Part shown: one piece after another, positions 24,972 to 34,393 of the stretch
Position numbering within the stretch: the stretch's first letter is position 1
Layout: each line of letters opens with the position of its first letter
From: Bacteroidota bacterium
Lineage (GTDB): Bacteria > Bacteroidota > Bacteroidia > UKL13-3
Assembly (NCBI GenBank): GCA_027484685.1
Contig: JAIXSO010000053.1
Span: 1 to 48,163 of the forward strand
DNA: 48,163 nucleotides
Reading direction: 5' to 3'
Translations under genes and position numbers: made by a program
Notes under the pieces: model-generated
The model's database searches: none
What the model was told of the DNA's origin: nothing
What the model saw: only the letters and a program-made list of their open reading frames with translations

Positions 24972-25367
24972 ATGAAATTCCCAGCAGCAAATGTTTCCAT
25001 AAGCAATTGGAACAAAAATGAAGACTATTTACTTTATGTTCTTGAAAATGAAATTATATATAACCCCGATAACGAATTATATCAAAAATATTTTTTAAAT
25101 AATTTATTTGTTGACTCAAATGGCGATATTTATAAACTAATTGATAGAAAATTACCTTCGAAAATTATTCAACTATTTAGTTTTATACCAAACTTATGTA
25201 AAGTGGAATTTATTTTTAATAAGACCGAAGAAAAAATGACTCTTGAACAAGTAAGACAACACATGCTTAACCAAATTGAGCAGTTAGCTGATGACCAAAA
25301 TAAAGTTGATTGGCTTAATACCATAAAAAATGCAACCACATTCAAAGAAGTAATTTTGGGTAAATAA
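24972..25367 (+). CDS. Hypothetical cytosolic protein (131 aa)
   Basis: No signal or membrane segment. The N-terminal part has aromatic-rich strands (NWNKNEDYLLYVLENEIIY), and the C-terminal 40 residues are helical and charged (TEEKMTLEQVRQHMLNQIEQ). Not recognised; the general look is of a small accessory or immunity-like protein, but nothing proves it. Confidence 0.55.
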   Translation: MKFPAANVSISNWNKNEDYLLYVLENEIIYNPDNELYQKYFLNNLFVDSNGDIYKLIDRKLPSKIIQLFSFIPNLCKVEFIFNKTEEKMTLEQVRQHMLNQIEQLADDQNKVDWLNTIKNATTFKEVILGK

Positions 25368-25483
25368 AACCCGTAAGACAGTTGCTAGGAAACTGAGTTC
25401 GGGTAATAAGCCAATAAGTTCAGTGATGATGAATTATGAAGTATAAAATTGTCAAAATTTAATGTGTACAAATTATCAAAATA

Positions 25484-25549
25484 GCCTCTTAGAGGCGAAC
25501 TTATGGTAGCTTCATAGACAACCAAGGCATATTAAAGTCCCATCGGGAC
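25484..25549. repeat. Pair of mini-hairpins with three-base loops
   Basis: GCCTC-TTA-GAGGC (25484-25496) and GTCCC-ATC-GGGAC (25537-25549), 40 bases apart with a TTCATAGACAACCAAGG-like linker. The linker resembles the one between the first two hairpins at 22121-22186, and the spacing (34 there) is similar. It lies in the gap between two convergent genes (25368-25650). Confidence 0.75.
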
Positions 25550-25650
25550 GAGCCAATTTGTTTGACCGTAAACAGGTTGAAGTTAGCTAAAGGGTAGCGT
25601 TTTTATTCGGAATTTAGGCAAGTCAACTGTATACAATAAAAGCCATTTTC

Positions 25651-26172
25651 TTAATTAAAGCCATTATCTATTTGCTTTATTCTTAACCATTCATTTTTAT
25701 CTATTTCATTGGTATCAATTGGAGTTGCATACCTAAAATAAGGCGTAAAATTATTTACTTTAAAAATACCTGGTTTTGAAGGACCGCTATCGGTAGCACC
25801 GCATCCAAAACTTCGTTTTTCAATTTTAATAGTTGATTGCTGTTTATGTTCAAACAAAACTTTATCGGTAGTCCAAGCACACATTCCTCCAAACAACATC
25901 ATAGTCATAATAACTAAAGAACCCAAACAAGCAAAAATGGTAAGGACTATTTTTGAAATTATCTCACCCCAAGATTCTTTCTTTTTTAAAGTTCCTGTTA
26001 AGGTAAAAATTATGGCAATTGGCACCCCATAAAACCTAATGGAATAATACGAATGTTCAACATTTTGCGAAGCAAATTCTAAAGGAACAAAATTGCTTAA
26101 TACTGCTACACCTAACCAAAATATTAGCATAAATAAGGCTGTTCTATAAATTACTTTTAACAATAGCTGCAT
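25651..26172 (-). CDS. Hypothetical membrane protein (173 aa)
   Basis: Three hydrophobic segments (about 5-30, 46-62 and 72-100), the last ending in FGGMCAW. The C-terminal 65 residues are soluble and contain FGCGATDSGPSKPGIFKV. It is the only minus-strand gene between 16 and 40 kb and is divergent from the lipoprotein gene at 26425. Not recognised. Confidence 0.6.
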   Translation of the reverse strand: MQLLLKVIYRTALFMLIFWLGVAVLSNFVPLEFASQNVEHSYYSIRFYGVPIAIIFTLTGTLKKKESWGEIISKIVLTIFACLGSLVIMTMMLFGGMCAWTTDKVLFEHKQQSTIKIEKRSFGCGATDSGPSKPGIFKVNNFTPYFRYATPIDTNEIDKNEWLRIKQIDNGFN

Positions 26173-26424
26173 GGGTTAATTTTAAAGGACTAAATACGCT
26201 ATTTCAAAAAAAGATTACCACAATAATCACTTTTTGTTTTGAACTCTTTTTTTCCTTTATATTTTGTTCAATAATAATAAAATTGGTTTTCATAAATCTA
26301 TACTATATATTAGAATTGATTTGATAAACCAAAAATATTAAGAAAATGATTGAATAAATTTATTTTTGTTTCACATGCATAAAAAATCATTTTATACAAA
26401 TTAGCTTTAAATAATAAAACACCA

Positions 26425-27027
26425 TTGAAACAAATAACCTACCTATTATTAAGCCTATTTTTTATTGCTTGTAATACAAGTAGAGAACATAAAGAACTCA
26501 CTATTGAACAAACACAAAAACTAAAGCTTAAACAGTTATTTATGGAATGGCTTAATAATGAGTTAGCCAAAGGAAATTTATGGGCTTCAGACAGTTGTAA
26601 CCTTGAATGGATTACCAAACACCGTTTCGATGGAATGATAGAAAATATGCGGGGTTTACCCGACAGTTCAGATTTAAACTTTTCGTATGCTGACATTAAC
26701 AGTGACGGACAATTAGACCAATTGGCAACTTTCACACCATCGCAATGTGACGGAGGTAATGCTTCTATGTGGGTTCAAATTGCGGTATTGACTATTTCAG
26801 AGAATGGAAAATATAAAACTACCACATCAATTGGTGACGGAATTTCATCTTCAATTAGCCAAGATACTAGCGGTTTTTATTGGTATGATAGTATTGGACC
26901 CAACATAATTTATGCTACATTTTATAATTTTAAATACAATGACGGACATTGTTGTCCTAGCATCAAAAAACCAGTCGCAATAATTTACGATTCAAAAAAA
27001 ATAGTATTTACCAAAGACAAACAATAA
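26425..27027 (+). CDS. Hypothetical lipoprotein (200 aa), TTG start
   Basis: The frame starts at TTG (26425) and immediately encodes a lipoprotein signal (KQITYLLLSLFFIAC, lipobox FIAC), so the TTG is almost certainly the real start; no in-frame ATG precedes it. The mature part has WASDSCNLEWITKHRFDGMI, then an EF-hand-like acidic stretch (ADINSDGQLDQLA), and ends with VIYDSKKIVFTKDKQ. The DINSDGQLD loop could bind calcium. Not recognised. Confidence 0.65.
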   Translation: MKQITYLLLSLFFIACNTSREHKELTIEQTQKLKLKQLFMEWLNNELAKGNLWASDSCNLEWITKHRFDGMIENMRGLPDSSDLNFSYADINSDGQLDQLATFTPSQCDGGNASMWVQIAVLTISENGKYKTTTSIGDGISSSISQDTSGFYWYDSIGPNIIYATFYNFKYNDGHCCPSIKKPVAIIYDSKKIVFTKDKQ

Positions 27028-27460
27028 TTCAATCAGTAAAATTATATACAATTTCCAGATTTTTTCGCATTAGTTATTTTAAAATTACAGAGTAAATATT
27101 ATTCTGCCTTTATCTAAAACAAAACCATTTCATTAAAACCTAACTATTTTTATTAATCAAAAACTCTTCCTGATATCACAATATAAAACAATTTCAATAT
27201 CAGCAATTCAACAATTTAACAATACAACCATTCAATCACGCCTTGCGTAACAACCATCCAATCACGCCTTGCGTGACATACTTCAACACATCGAACTTCC
27301 AAACATTAACACATCTAACATCAACATTTAAAACTTCGAACTTTAACATGCCAAAAACCATTAACAATTTGGTTAAACTATATTAATGTATTAGTTACTT
27401 ACTGTTAACCTTTCGGTTTTATTAAAACCCTCTTTTTGCAGTTCATAATTAACATAAAAT
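27028..27460. other. Gene-free stretch before the 1873-residue protein gene
   Basis: A 26-base unit (CAACCATYCAATCACGCCTT ...) is repeated in tandem at 27225-27250 and 27251-27276 with two differences. The second copy contains the palindrome TCACGC-CTT-GCGTGA (27262-27276), again with a three-base loop. The rest is AT-rich low-complexity sequence. Near 27410-27440 there is a promoter-like AT-rich segment, but no perfect TAnnTTTG. Confidence 0.55.
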
Positions 27461-30400
27461 ATGAACAAATCTATTTACAAATTATTGGGCTTAATGCTGT
27501 TTTCGTTATGCAGCATTTTAACCAAAGCGCAAATCAATGCGCAATTTTTAGGTCGCTATTCTATTGGAACATATAACTCCAATGGTGGTGTTGCCGAAAT
27601 CTCTGCTTACGATCCAAGTACAAAAAGAATGTATGTTGTCAATGGTCCTGATACTTCTTTCAGAATCGTTAACATGGCAAATCCTGCCAATCCTGTTTTA
27701 ATTTCTACCATTTCTGTTAAGCCTTATGGTATTGATGTTACATCAATCGCTACAAACAAAAAAGGTTTGGTAGCCATTGCTGTTATTGACTCAAATGGTA
27801 AAACCAATTCCAGCAGCATTGTTTTTTTAGATGCGAATGGTAATTTTATTAGCAAAGTAAAAGCTGGTGCAAATACTGATCACATCATTTTTACTCCTGA
27901 CGGAAAAAAATTATTATGTGCCAACGAAGGTGAACCAAATGTAGGTTACACTATTGATCCAGAAGGTTCTATTTCTATCATTGATGTATCAGGAGGTGCA
28001 AGTTCTTTAACACAAGCCAATGTTCAAACTGCTGGTTTCACGGCTTTTAATGCTCCAGCAAGCATTAATCCTAATATTAGAATAACAGGAAGAATACAAT
28101 CAGGCGGAACTTTTTTACGTAATTCAACCGTTGCGGAAGATATAGAACCTGAATACATTGCTGTTTCAGACGATAACACAACAGCTTGGGTTACTTGCCA
28201 AGAAAATAATGCCCTAGCCGTTGTTAATATTAATACTGCTACTGTAACTTCTTTATTACCTCTTGGGTTTAAAAACCACAACTTATCTGGAAATGGATTA
28301 GATGCGTCAGATAGACTTTCAAGCTCAATTCCTGGTGTTATTAATATTAGAAACTTGCCTGTTTTTGGTATGTACCAGCCTGATGGAATATCTAGTTACC
28401 GTGTGGGTGGTCAAACTTATTTGGTTACCGCAAATGAAGGTGATGCCAGGGCAGATTGGGGAGCAGCTAATAACGAAGAAGTAAGGGTTAATAATGCTGC
28501 TTTTATTTTAGATACGGTTAAGTTTGGCGGAGCTGCAAATGTAGCTTTACTTAAATCTGATAGTATTTTAGGTAGGTTAAATGTAAGTAACCGTTGGGGT
28601 GATTTTAACAATGATGGTAAATTTGATAGTATATTCACTTTTGGAGCACGTTCATTCTCTATTTGGAATGGTGCAACAGGTGCTTTGGTTTGGGATAGCA
28701 AAGACGATTTTGAACAACGCACTGCGGCCCTATTCCCAAGCAATTTTAATGCAGGTCATACCACTAATGCATTGGATGATAGAAGTGATAACAAAGGCCC
28801 AGAGCCAGAAAGTGTAACCATTGGAAAAATATTAGATAGTACTTATGCATTTGTAGGGCTTGAGCGTATTGGAGGTTTTTTTGTTTATAACATAACTAAC
28901 CCAAATGCTCCTTACTTTGTACAATATATAAATACCCGTAATTTTAGTGTAACTCCTAGTCAAGCTAATTTATCCGCAGTTGGCGATTTAGGCCCAGAAG
29001 GAATTGTATTCATTCCAAGAAACGAAAGTCCAAATGGCAAAGATTTAATCTTATTATCAAACGAAGTTTCGGGCACAGTTGCCATTTTCCAAATCAACTC
29101 ACGCAGTGCATTCCAAATGCAAGTGTTACATTCATCAGATATGGAAAGTGGATTAGCTGCTGTTACAGATGCGCCTAATTTTGCTGCAGTTGTTGATGAG
29201 TTAGAAGAACGCCATGTTAATACATTGATTTTATCATCGGGTGATAACGTTCTTCCTGGGCCATTTATGTCATCAGGTGAAGATGCTTCATTGCAAACGC
29301 CTTTGCGCAATACTGCTTCAAGCTATTATACCGGAACACAGGCTTTAAGAGCAGCTATTGGTCGTCCAGATATTGCAATCATGAACATTATTGGTTACAA
29401 TGCCTCTGCTATGGGTAACCATGAGTTTGATTTAGGAACATCAGAATTGAACAGCCAAATTGGTGTGGACATTAGAAGTAATGGTGCAGATAAACGTTGG
29501 ATTGGAGCTCAGTTTCCTTTTGTATCATGCAATTTAAACTTTAGTAACGATATAAATTTAAACTATCTTTATACAAACCAAATATTACGTGATACTGCTT
29601 TCCGCACTCCTGTTGCTATTACTACCAATTCTCAAAAAAGAGGAATTGCACCATCTGTAATTATTGAACGCAGTGGCGAACTTATTGGTATTGTTGGTGC
29701 TACTACTCAAGTACTAGCTGCTATTTCGTCTCCTGGAGCTACATCGGTAACTGGCGGTTCTGTTGATAATATGCCTTTGCTTGCAAGTATCATTCAACCT
29801 GTGGTTGATTCACTAAGAGCTTTAGGTATTAACAAAATTGTTTTGCTTTCACACTTACAACAATTAGCAAATGAAAAAGCATTGGCACCACTTTTACGTC
29901 ATGTTGATATTATCATATCTGGAGGTAACCATGCATTTACTGCTGATGGAAACGACAGATTAACTCCTGGCCATGTTGCTACGGAAAAATATCCAATTAT
30001 GACAACAAATAATAATGGTCAACCTTTGGCTATCTTAAATACTACAAGCGAATGGAAATATGTAGGTCGTTTTGTATGCGATTTCGATACAGCTGGAGTA
30101 TTGTTACCAAACTTATTAGATTCTGTTGTTAATGGTGCTTATGTTTCAGATACAGCAATGGTAACATCGCTTTGGGGAACATACTCAGCTGCATTTGCTC
30201 CTGGAACTAAAGGCGCAAATGTAAGAACATTAGCCTCTGCAATTGGTGGTGTTATTATTGCAAAAGATGGAAATAAATTTGGTAAATCAAATGTGTTTTT
30301 AGAAGGAAGAAGAAACTTAGTAAGAACAGAAGAAACTAATTTTGGAAACTTAACTGCAGATGCCAATTTATGGTATGCCCGTCAATACGACAACCAAGTG

Positions 30401-33082
30401 CGTATCTCAATTAAAAATGGCGGTGGTATTCGCTCAGCCATTGGATTTGTAAATGCAGTAGGATCGAATGTGATTTTAGAACAAACTCAAGCCAACCCAA
30501 GCGCAGGCAAAGTGCGTGGCGATATTTCACAATTAGATATAGAAAACTCTTTACGTTTTAACAATGGTTTAGTTATTGGAACAGTAAATGCTGCTGGTTT
30601 GAAAAGAATAATGGAACATGGTATTTCAGCTACAGTTCCTGGTGCTACTCCTGGTCAATTCCCACAAGTAGGTGGTATGCAGTTTAGTTATGATACCACA
30701 AGAGCAAGAGGTAACGAAATTTTATCATTAGTAATTACTGATTCTGCTTTAAATCGTATTGATACCATTGTAAGAAATGGATTATTAGTTGGTGATACTA
30801 GCAGGACATTTAAATTGGTTACTTTAAATTTCTTGTTCACTGGTGGTGATAGCTATCCGTTCCCTGCTAATGCCACTAACCGTGTAAATCTTGACACCGC
30901 TGTTAAGAACACAGGTATTGCAACATTTGCAGCAATTGGTAGCGAGCAAGATGCTTTTGCAGAATACATGGGAACTTTCCACAATATAAACCCATACAAT
31001 ACAAGAGATACTTCAATATTAGGCGATAGAAGAATTCAGTTAAGAAACGCCCGTCTTGAAAACATATTCCCTGAAACAAACCCAGCCATCACCATTACGC
31101 AGGCAAGGGCTGTAGCTGCTCCAAATTTGGTTAGGACAAGAGGTATTGTAACCCGCGCATGGGGCAGGTTTATCTATATTCAGGATGGCAATGCAGGAAT
31201 TGGAGTTCGCCAATCATCGGGAGCTATGGTAGATGCTATCACTTCTGGCGCATTAAAAGAAGGAGATAGTGTAGAGGTAATAGCACCGCGTAACGACTTT
31301 AACAACTACCAACAAATTCAATTAGCTACTGGAAATTATACCAATACTAACACGGTAATTGTATTAGCTTCTAATAAAAATATTACACCTATAACACTAA
31401 CTGTTAAACAAATAAACCAAAATGGCGAACAGTTTGAAAGCCGTTTGGTACGTATAGTAGGTTTAAGAACCAATGCAACTGCTGCCACTTTCCCTTCAAG
31501 TAGTAATAATACGGTTTGGGATGGACCAAATGCTGGAGATACAACTATATTAAGAATCATTGCTAGCCAAGATACTGAAATAGAAGATGTACCGGCATTA
31601 GCTATTCCAAAAGGCGAATTTATTTTTGAGGGAATTTTAGCACAATTCTGTTCATCGCCAGCTAGCGGATGTACTAATGGTTACCAAATATATGGTGTGC
31701 GCAAAAAAGACATAACTGAAATGCCTTTAACAGCTTTCAGTTTATTAAATCCTGCTACCAATGCTAAGGTAACAACTGATAGTTTAAGTACAGTCCCTAT
31801 TCAAATTAATTGGACTAAATCTGCCAATGCTATAACTTACAAATGGATGCTAACTACTGAATCTGGTAATTTTACTACTCCATTATTAACTTTATTATCG
31901 AATAATGCTGGAGTTGATACAATACTAACTTTAACAAGCGGTGGAGTTGATGCTATTTTAGCTAGTTTAAATATTGCCAAAGGCGATTCAGTTAAAACCA
32001 AATGGACAGTTTTTGCTTACAAAGGTGTATCTGATTCATTACAAGCTTCGCAAGTATTTAACTTAACCTTGGCCAGAAACAAACCAGCTGTAATTACTTT
32101 AGGCACATTTAATTTAAATGCGCCTGCTAATAATGCTAGAGTAGAAGTTATAGAAGCAAGCAATGCTTTGGTTAACGTAAATTGGACTAAATCAACCAAT
32201 GCAACTACTTACAGATGGTTTGCTACAACTGTTTCAGGTAGCTTTACCACTCCACTGTTAAGAGTAAATTCAAACAATGCTGGTGTAGATACAGTTTTAA
32301 CTTTAACTAGTGGTGGAATTGATGCTATTTTAAATTCGTTGAATATAAAACGTACAGATTCTGTTACATTAAAATGGACTGTTTATGCTTATTTAGGTAG
32401 TGATTCATTAAAAGCAACGCAAGATTGGAATGTTAAATTAGTTCGTAAACGTATTTTAGGTGCATTCAATTTATCGAACCCAATTAACAATGCACGATTG
32501 GTAGTAACACCTAACAGCACCTCTCCTATTATTATTAATTGGATAGCAGCAGCTAATGCAGTTACTTATAGATGGAAAGCAGCTACAATAACAGGTAATT
32601 TTACCAATCCTTTATTAAACTTAGCTTCAGATAATGCTGGTGTTGATGCAAAATTAACTTTAACCCACAATGCATTAGATGCAGTTTTAGCTAGCAATGG
32701 TATTGCCAAAGGTGATTCAATTAATTTACAATGGACAGTGTACGCTTTTGAAACAACTGATTCATTAAAAGCGAACGAAACATTTAACATTACCTTGGTT
32801 CGTGGCGCAGGTGTTGGTGTAAATAATATTGATTTTAAAAATAATTTCAATGTATATCCAAATCCAGCACAAACTGAATTAAATATTCAAAGCAATGAAT
32901 TAACTGGCAATTTGAGTATTAAGTTGTATTCAATTACCGGTAAATTATTAATTGATGAAAACATGGATGCATCAATCAATAACAAAATAAATGTTGGTAA
33001 TTTACATGATGGAGTTTATATGTTATCAATTGAAGGCAATAATGGTAAAACCGCTACTATTAAAGTAGTTGTGGCTCACTAA
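27461..33082 (+). CDS. Giant secreted choice-of-anchor I / 5'-nucleotidase-family protein with T9SS sorting domain
   Basis: 1873 residues: signal peptide (1-23); choice-of-anchor I beta-propeller-like domain (about 30-548); calcineurin-like 5'-nucleotidase metallophosphatase domain (about 552-880) with metal motifs LHSSDMES (Asp560), SSGDN (593-597), GNHEF (652-656), SHLQ (797-800) and GGNHAF (821-826); 5'-nucleotidase C-terminal domain (about 935-1165, NGGGIRSAIG); an OB-like domain (about 1205-1420); three SusE-like repeats of about 110 residues (about 1425-1775, each with YKW/YRW and NNAGVD); and a C-terminal T9SS sorting domain (YPNPAQTELNIQSN ...). The first metal motif lacks the usual second His (S-D-M-E rather than D-x-H). 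It should be cell-surface bound or released, freeing phosphate from nucleotides. A terminator follows. Confidence 0.9.
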   Translation: MNKSIYKLLGLMLFSLCSILTKAQINAQFLGRYSIGTYNSNGGVAEISAYDPSTKRMYVVNGPDTSFRIVNMANPANPVLISTISVKPYGIDVTSIATNKKGLVAIAVIDSNGKTNSSSIVFLDANGNFISKVKAGANTDHIIFTPDGKKLLCANEGEPNVGYTIDPEGSISIIDVSGGASSLTQANVQTAGFTAFNAPASINPNIRITGRIQSGGTFLRNSTVAEDIEPEYIAVSDDNTTAWVTCQENNALAVVNINTATVTSLLPLGFKNHNLSGNGLDASDRLSSSIPGVINIRNLPVFGMYQPDGISSYRVGGQTYLVTANEGDARADWGAANNEEVRVNNAAFILDTVKFGGAANVALLKSDSILGRLNVSNRWGDFNNDGKFDSIFTFGARSFSIWNGATGALVWDSKDDFEQRTAALFPSNFNAGHTTNALDDRSDNKGPEPESVTIGKILDSTYAFVGLERIGGFFVYNITNPNAPYFVQYINTRNFSVTPSQANLSAVGDLGPEGIVFIPRNESPNGKDLILLSNEVSGTVAIFQINSRSAFQMQVLHSSDMESGLAAVTDAPNFAAVVDELEERHVNTLILSSGDNVLPGPFMSSGEDASLQTPLRNTASSYYTGTQALRAAIGRPDIAIMNIIGYNASAMGNHEFDLGTSELNSQIGVDIRSNGADKRWIGAQFPFVSCNLNFSNDINLNYLYTNQILRDTAFRTPVAITTNSQKRGIAPSVIIERSGELIGIVGATTQVLAAISSPGATSVTGGSVDNMPLLASIIQPVVDSLRALGINKIVLLSHLQQLANEKALAPLLRHVDIIISGGNHAFTADGNDRLTPGHVATEKYPIMTTNNNGQPLAILNTTSEWKYVGRFVCDFDTAGVLLPNLLDSVVNGAYVSDTAMVTSLWGTYSAAFAPGTKGANVRTLASAIGGVIIAKDGNKFGKSNVFLEGRRNLVRTEETNFGNLTADANLWYARQYDNQVRISIKNGGGIRSAIGFVNAVGSNVILEQTQANPSAGKVRGDISQLDIENSLRFNNGLVIGTVNAAGLKRIMEHGISATVPGATPGQFPQVGGMQFSYDTTRARGNEILSLVITDSALNRIDTIVRNGLLVGDTSRTFKLVTLNFLFTGGDSYPFPANATNRVNLDTAVKNTGIATFAAIGSEQDAFAEYMGTFHNINPYNTRDTSILGDRRIQLRNARLENIFPETNPAITITQARAVAAPNLVRTRGIVTRAWGRFIYIQDGNAGIGVRQSSGAMVDAITSGALKEGDSVEVIAPRNDFNNYQQIQLATGNYTNTNTVIVLASNKNITPITLTVKQINQNGEQFESRLVRIVGLRTNATAATFPSSSNNTVWDGPNAGDTTILRIIASQDTEIEDVPALAIPKGEFIFEGILAQFCSSPASGCTNGYQIYGVRKKDITEMPLTAFSLLNPATNAKVTTDSLSTVPIQINWTKSANAITYKWMLTTESGNFTTPLLTLLSNNAGVDTILTLTSGGVDAILASLNIAKGDSVKTKWTVFAYKGVSDSLQASQVFNLTLARNKPAVITLGTFNLNAPANNARVEVIEASNALVNVNWTKSTNATTYRWFATTVSGSFTTPLLRVNSNNAGVDTVLTLTSGGIDAILNSLNIKRTDSVTLKWTVYAYLGSDSLKATQDWNVKLVRKRILGAFNLSNPINNARLVVTPNSTSPIIINWIAAANAVTYRWKAATITGNFTNPLLNLASDNAGVDAKLTLTHNALDAVLASNGIAKGDSINLQWTVYAFETTDSLKANETFNITLVRGAGVGVNNIDFKNNFNVYPNPAQTELNIQSNELTGNLSIKLYSITGKLLIDENMDASINNKINVGNLHDGVYMLSIEGNNGKTATIKVVVAH

Positions 33083-33103
33083 AACTTGTACAATAAACCA
33101 ATT

Positions 33104-33141
33104 AAAACGGGTAGGTATTTTAAATACCTATCCGTTTTTTT
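33104..33141 (+). terminator. Rho-independent terminator after the giant gene
   Basis: ACGGGTAGGTATTT pairs with AAATACCTATCCGT (one G-T position) around a two-base loop, followed by a run of Ts at 33135-33141. Confidence 0.9.
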
Positions 33142-33224
33142 ATTTAACAATTATACAATATTGTTATTTTTATAAAATTAGATAATATTTTTAATATTGT
33201 GTACCATCAATCCCAACAGTTTAA

Positions 33225-34382
33225 ATGTTCAACTTGAAATTTATATTATTAATTATGTTTATTTTAACTGGAGTAATTTTAAAAGCTCAAAACGTGGTGA
33301 TTAGTGAGTATTTTAATGAAGCTGATACTAGAGATGAATGGACTGAGTTATTAGTTATAGCTGATTATACAGATTTAAGAGGTTACAAATTAAGAGATAA
33401 CAACACCAATCAAGATAATTGGCAAACAGAAATTACTTTTGCAAATGTTTCACTTTGGAACAATTTGCGGGCAGGCACAATTATTATTATTTGGCACAGA
33501 AAACGCTCCTCAACAGTTTCTTCAGATAGAATTGTTGATACCATAAATTCGGATGGTTACATAGAAGTTCATGCACAATTAAATGGATATTTTTCAGGAG
33601 GTAATTTTGGTACATCACCTAGTTGGGCAGGAAGTTCGCTAGCAATTGGAGGTAATGGAGAAATTATTCAATTATTAGATGCCAATAATAATCACATTTA
33701 CGCTTTAGGTCATAAAAGTTCGGTTGGCTCTGATTTCACCTCTATATCCGGAACGAATAAACTAAATCATGCAGCTGGAATAACTGGTGGAGACAATGTT
33801 TATGTTTGTCCAGGAGCAAGTTTAAGCGACTTTAACCAAGGTGTGTCGGGCACTACATATACCAGTAAAGGCAATTCAAATATTACACAAGGTTTGCCAA
33901 ATAGTTGCTTAGCATCCACTACAGCCAATCAAAACTACTGGAGAAGCTTAAGGCAACCAACTTACACCAATCCAACTCTTAATACCATAACTTCCAATAG
34001 CAATGGTACGCAATTTTATTTAAGTTGGTCAAGCAGCACCGACCCCAACCCAATCGATTCAACCACTGGATATTTAATATTAAGAAATACCACCAATTCA
34101 TTTACCGACCCAACCGACAACGTCATTTATAATAATGGCAATACCATTGGCACAGCCACTGTTGTTACGCATATTAATTTTTCATCAACTCTTGCATTTA
34201 CAGATAATTATAATTTAAATTGCGGAGATACATTGTATTATAAAATATATGCATTTAGGTATAAAGCAGATAATAACAATGTAAGCAACTTGGCACGAGG
34301 AAGAGCCTATAACGAAACAGGAACCAATGTTCAAAGTTTTTTTAAAAGCCAACCATTGAGCCAAAATATTTCAGCTAATTAA
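33225..34382 (+). CDS. Secreted protein with lamin-tail-like N-terminal domain
   Basis: 385 residues: signal peptide (1-21, LIMFILTGVILKAQ), then a lamin-tail-domain-like region (VVISEYFNEADTRDEWTELL ... DLRGYKLRDNN), the usual opening of LTD proteins. A Cys-containing middle (VYVCPGASL, NSCLAST) is followed by an Fn3-like segment (SWSSSTDPNPIDSTTGYLIL). It lacks the YPNP-type T9SS C-terminal domain, ending SQNISAN. It is the first gene of a three-gene operon (gaps of 11 and 20 bases). Probably exported to the surface, perhaps for carbohydrate or DNA contact. Confidence 0.75.
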   Translation: MFNLKFILLIMFILTGVILKAQNVVISEYFNEADTRDEWTELLVIADYTDLRGYKLRDNNTNQDNWQTEITFANVSLWNNLRAGTIIIIWHRKRSSTVSSDRIVDTINSDGYIEVHAQLNGYFSGGNFGTSPSWAGSSLAIGGNGEIIQLLDANNNHIYALGHKSSVGSDFTSISGTNKLNHAAGITGGDNVYVCPGASLSDFNQGVSGTTYTSKGNSNITQGLPNSCLASTTANQNYWRSLRQPTYTNPTLNTITSNSNGTQFYLSWSSSTDPNPIDSTTGYLILRNTTNSFTDPTDNVIYNNGNTIGTATVVTHINFSSTLAFTDNYNLNCGDTLYYKIYAFRYKADNNNVSNLARGRAYNETGTNVQSFFKSQPLSQNISAN

Positions 34383-34393
34383 TTAATAAACAT

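Noticed and set aside
15856-25549. CRISPR-like reading of the repeated short palindromes
   Set aside because: Stems differ between copies, spacing is irregular and there are no cas genes or regular spacers.
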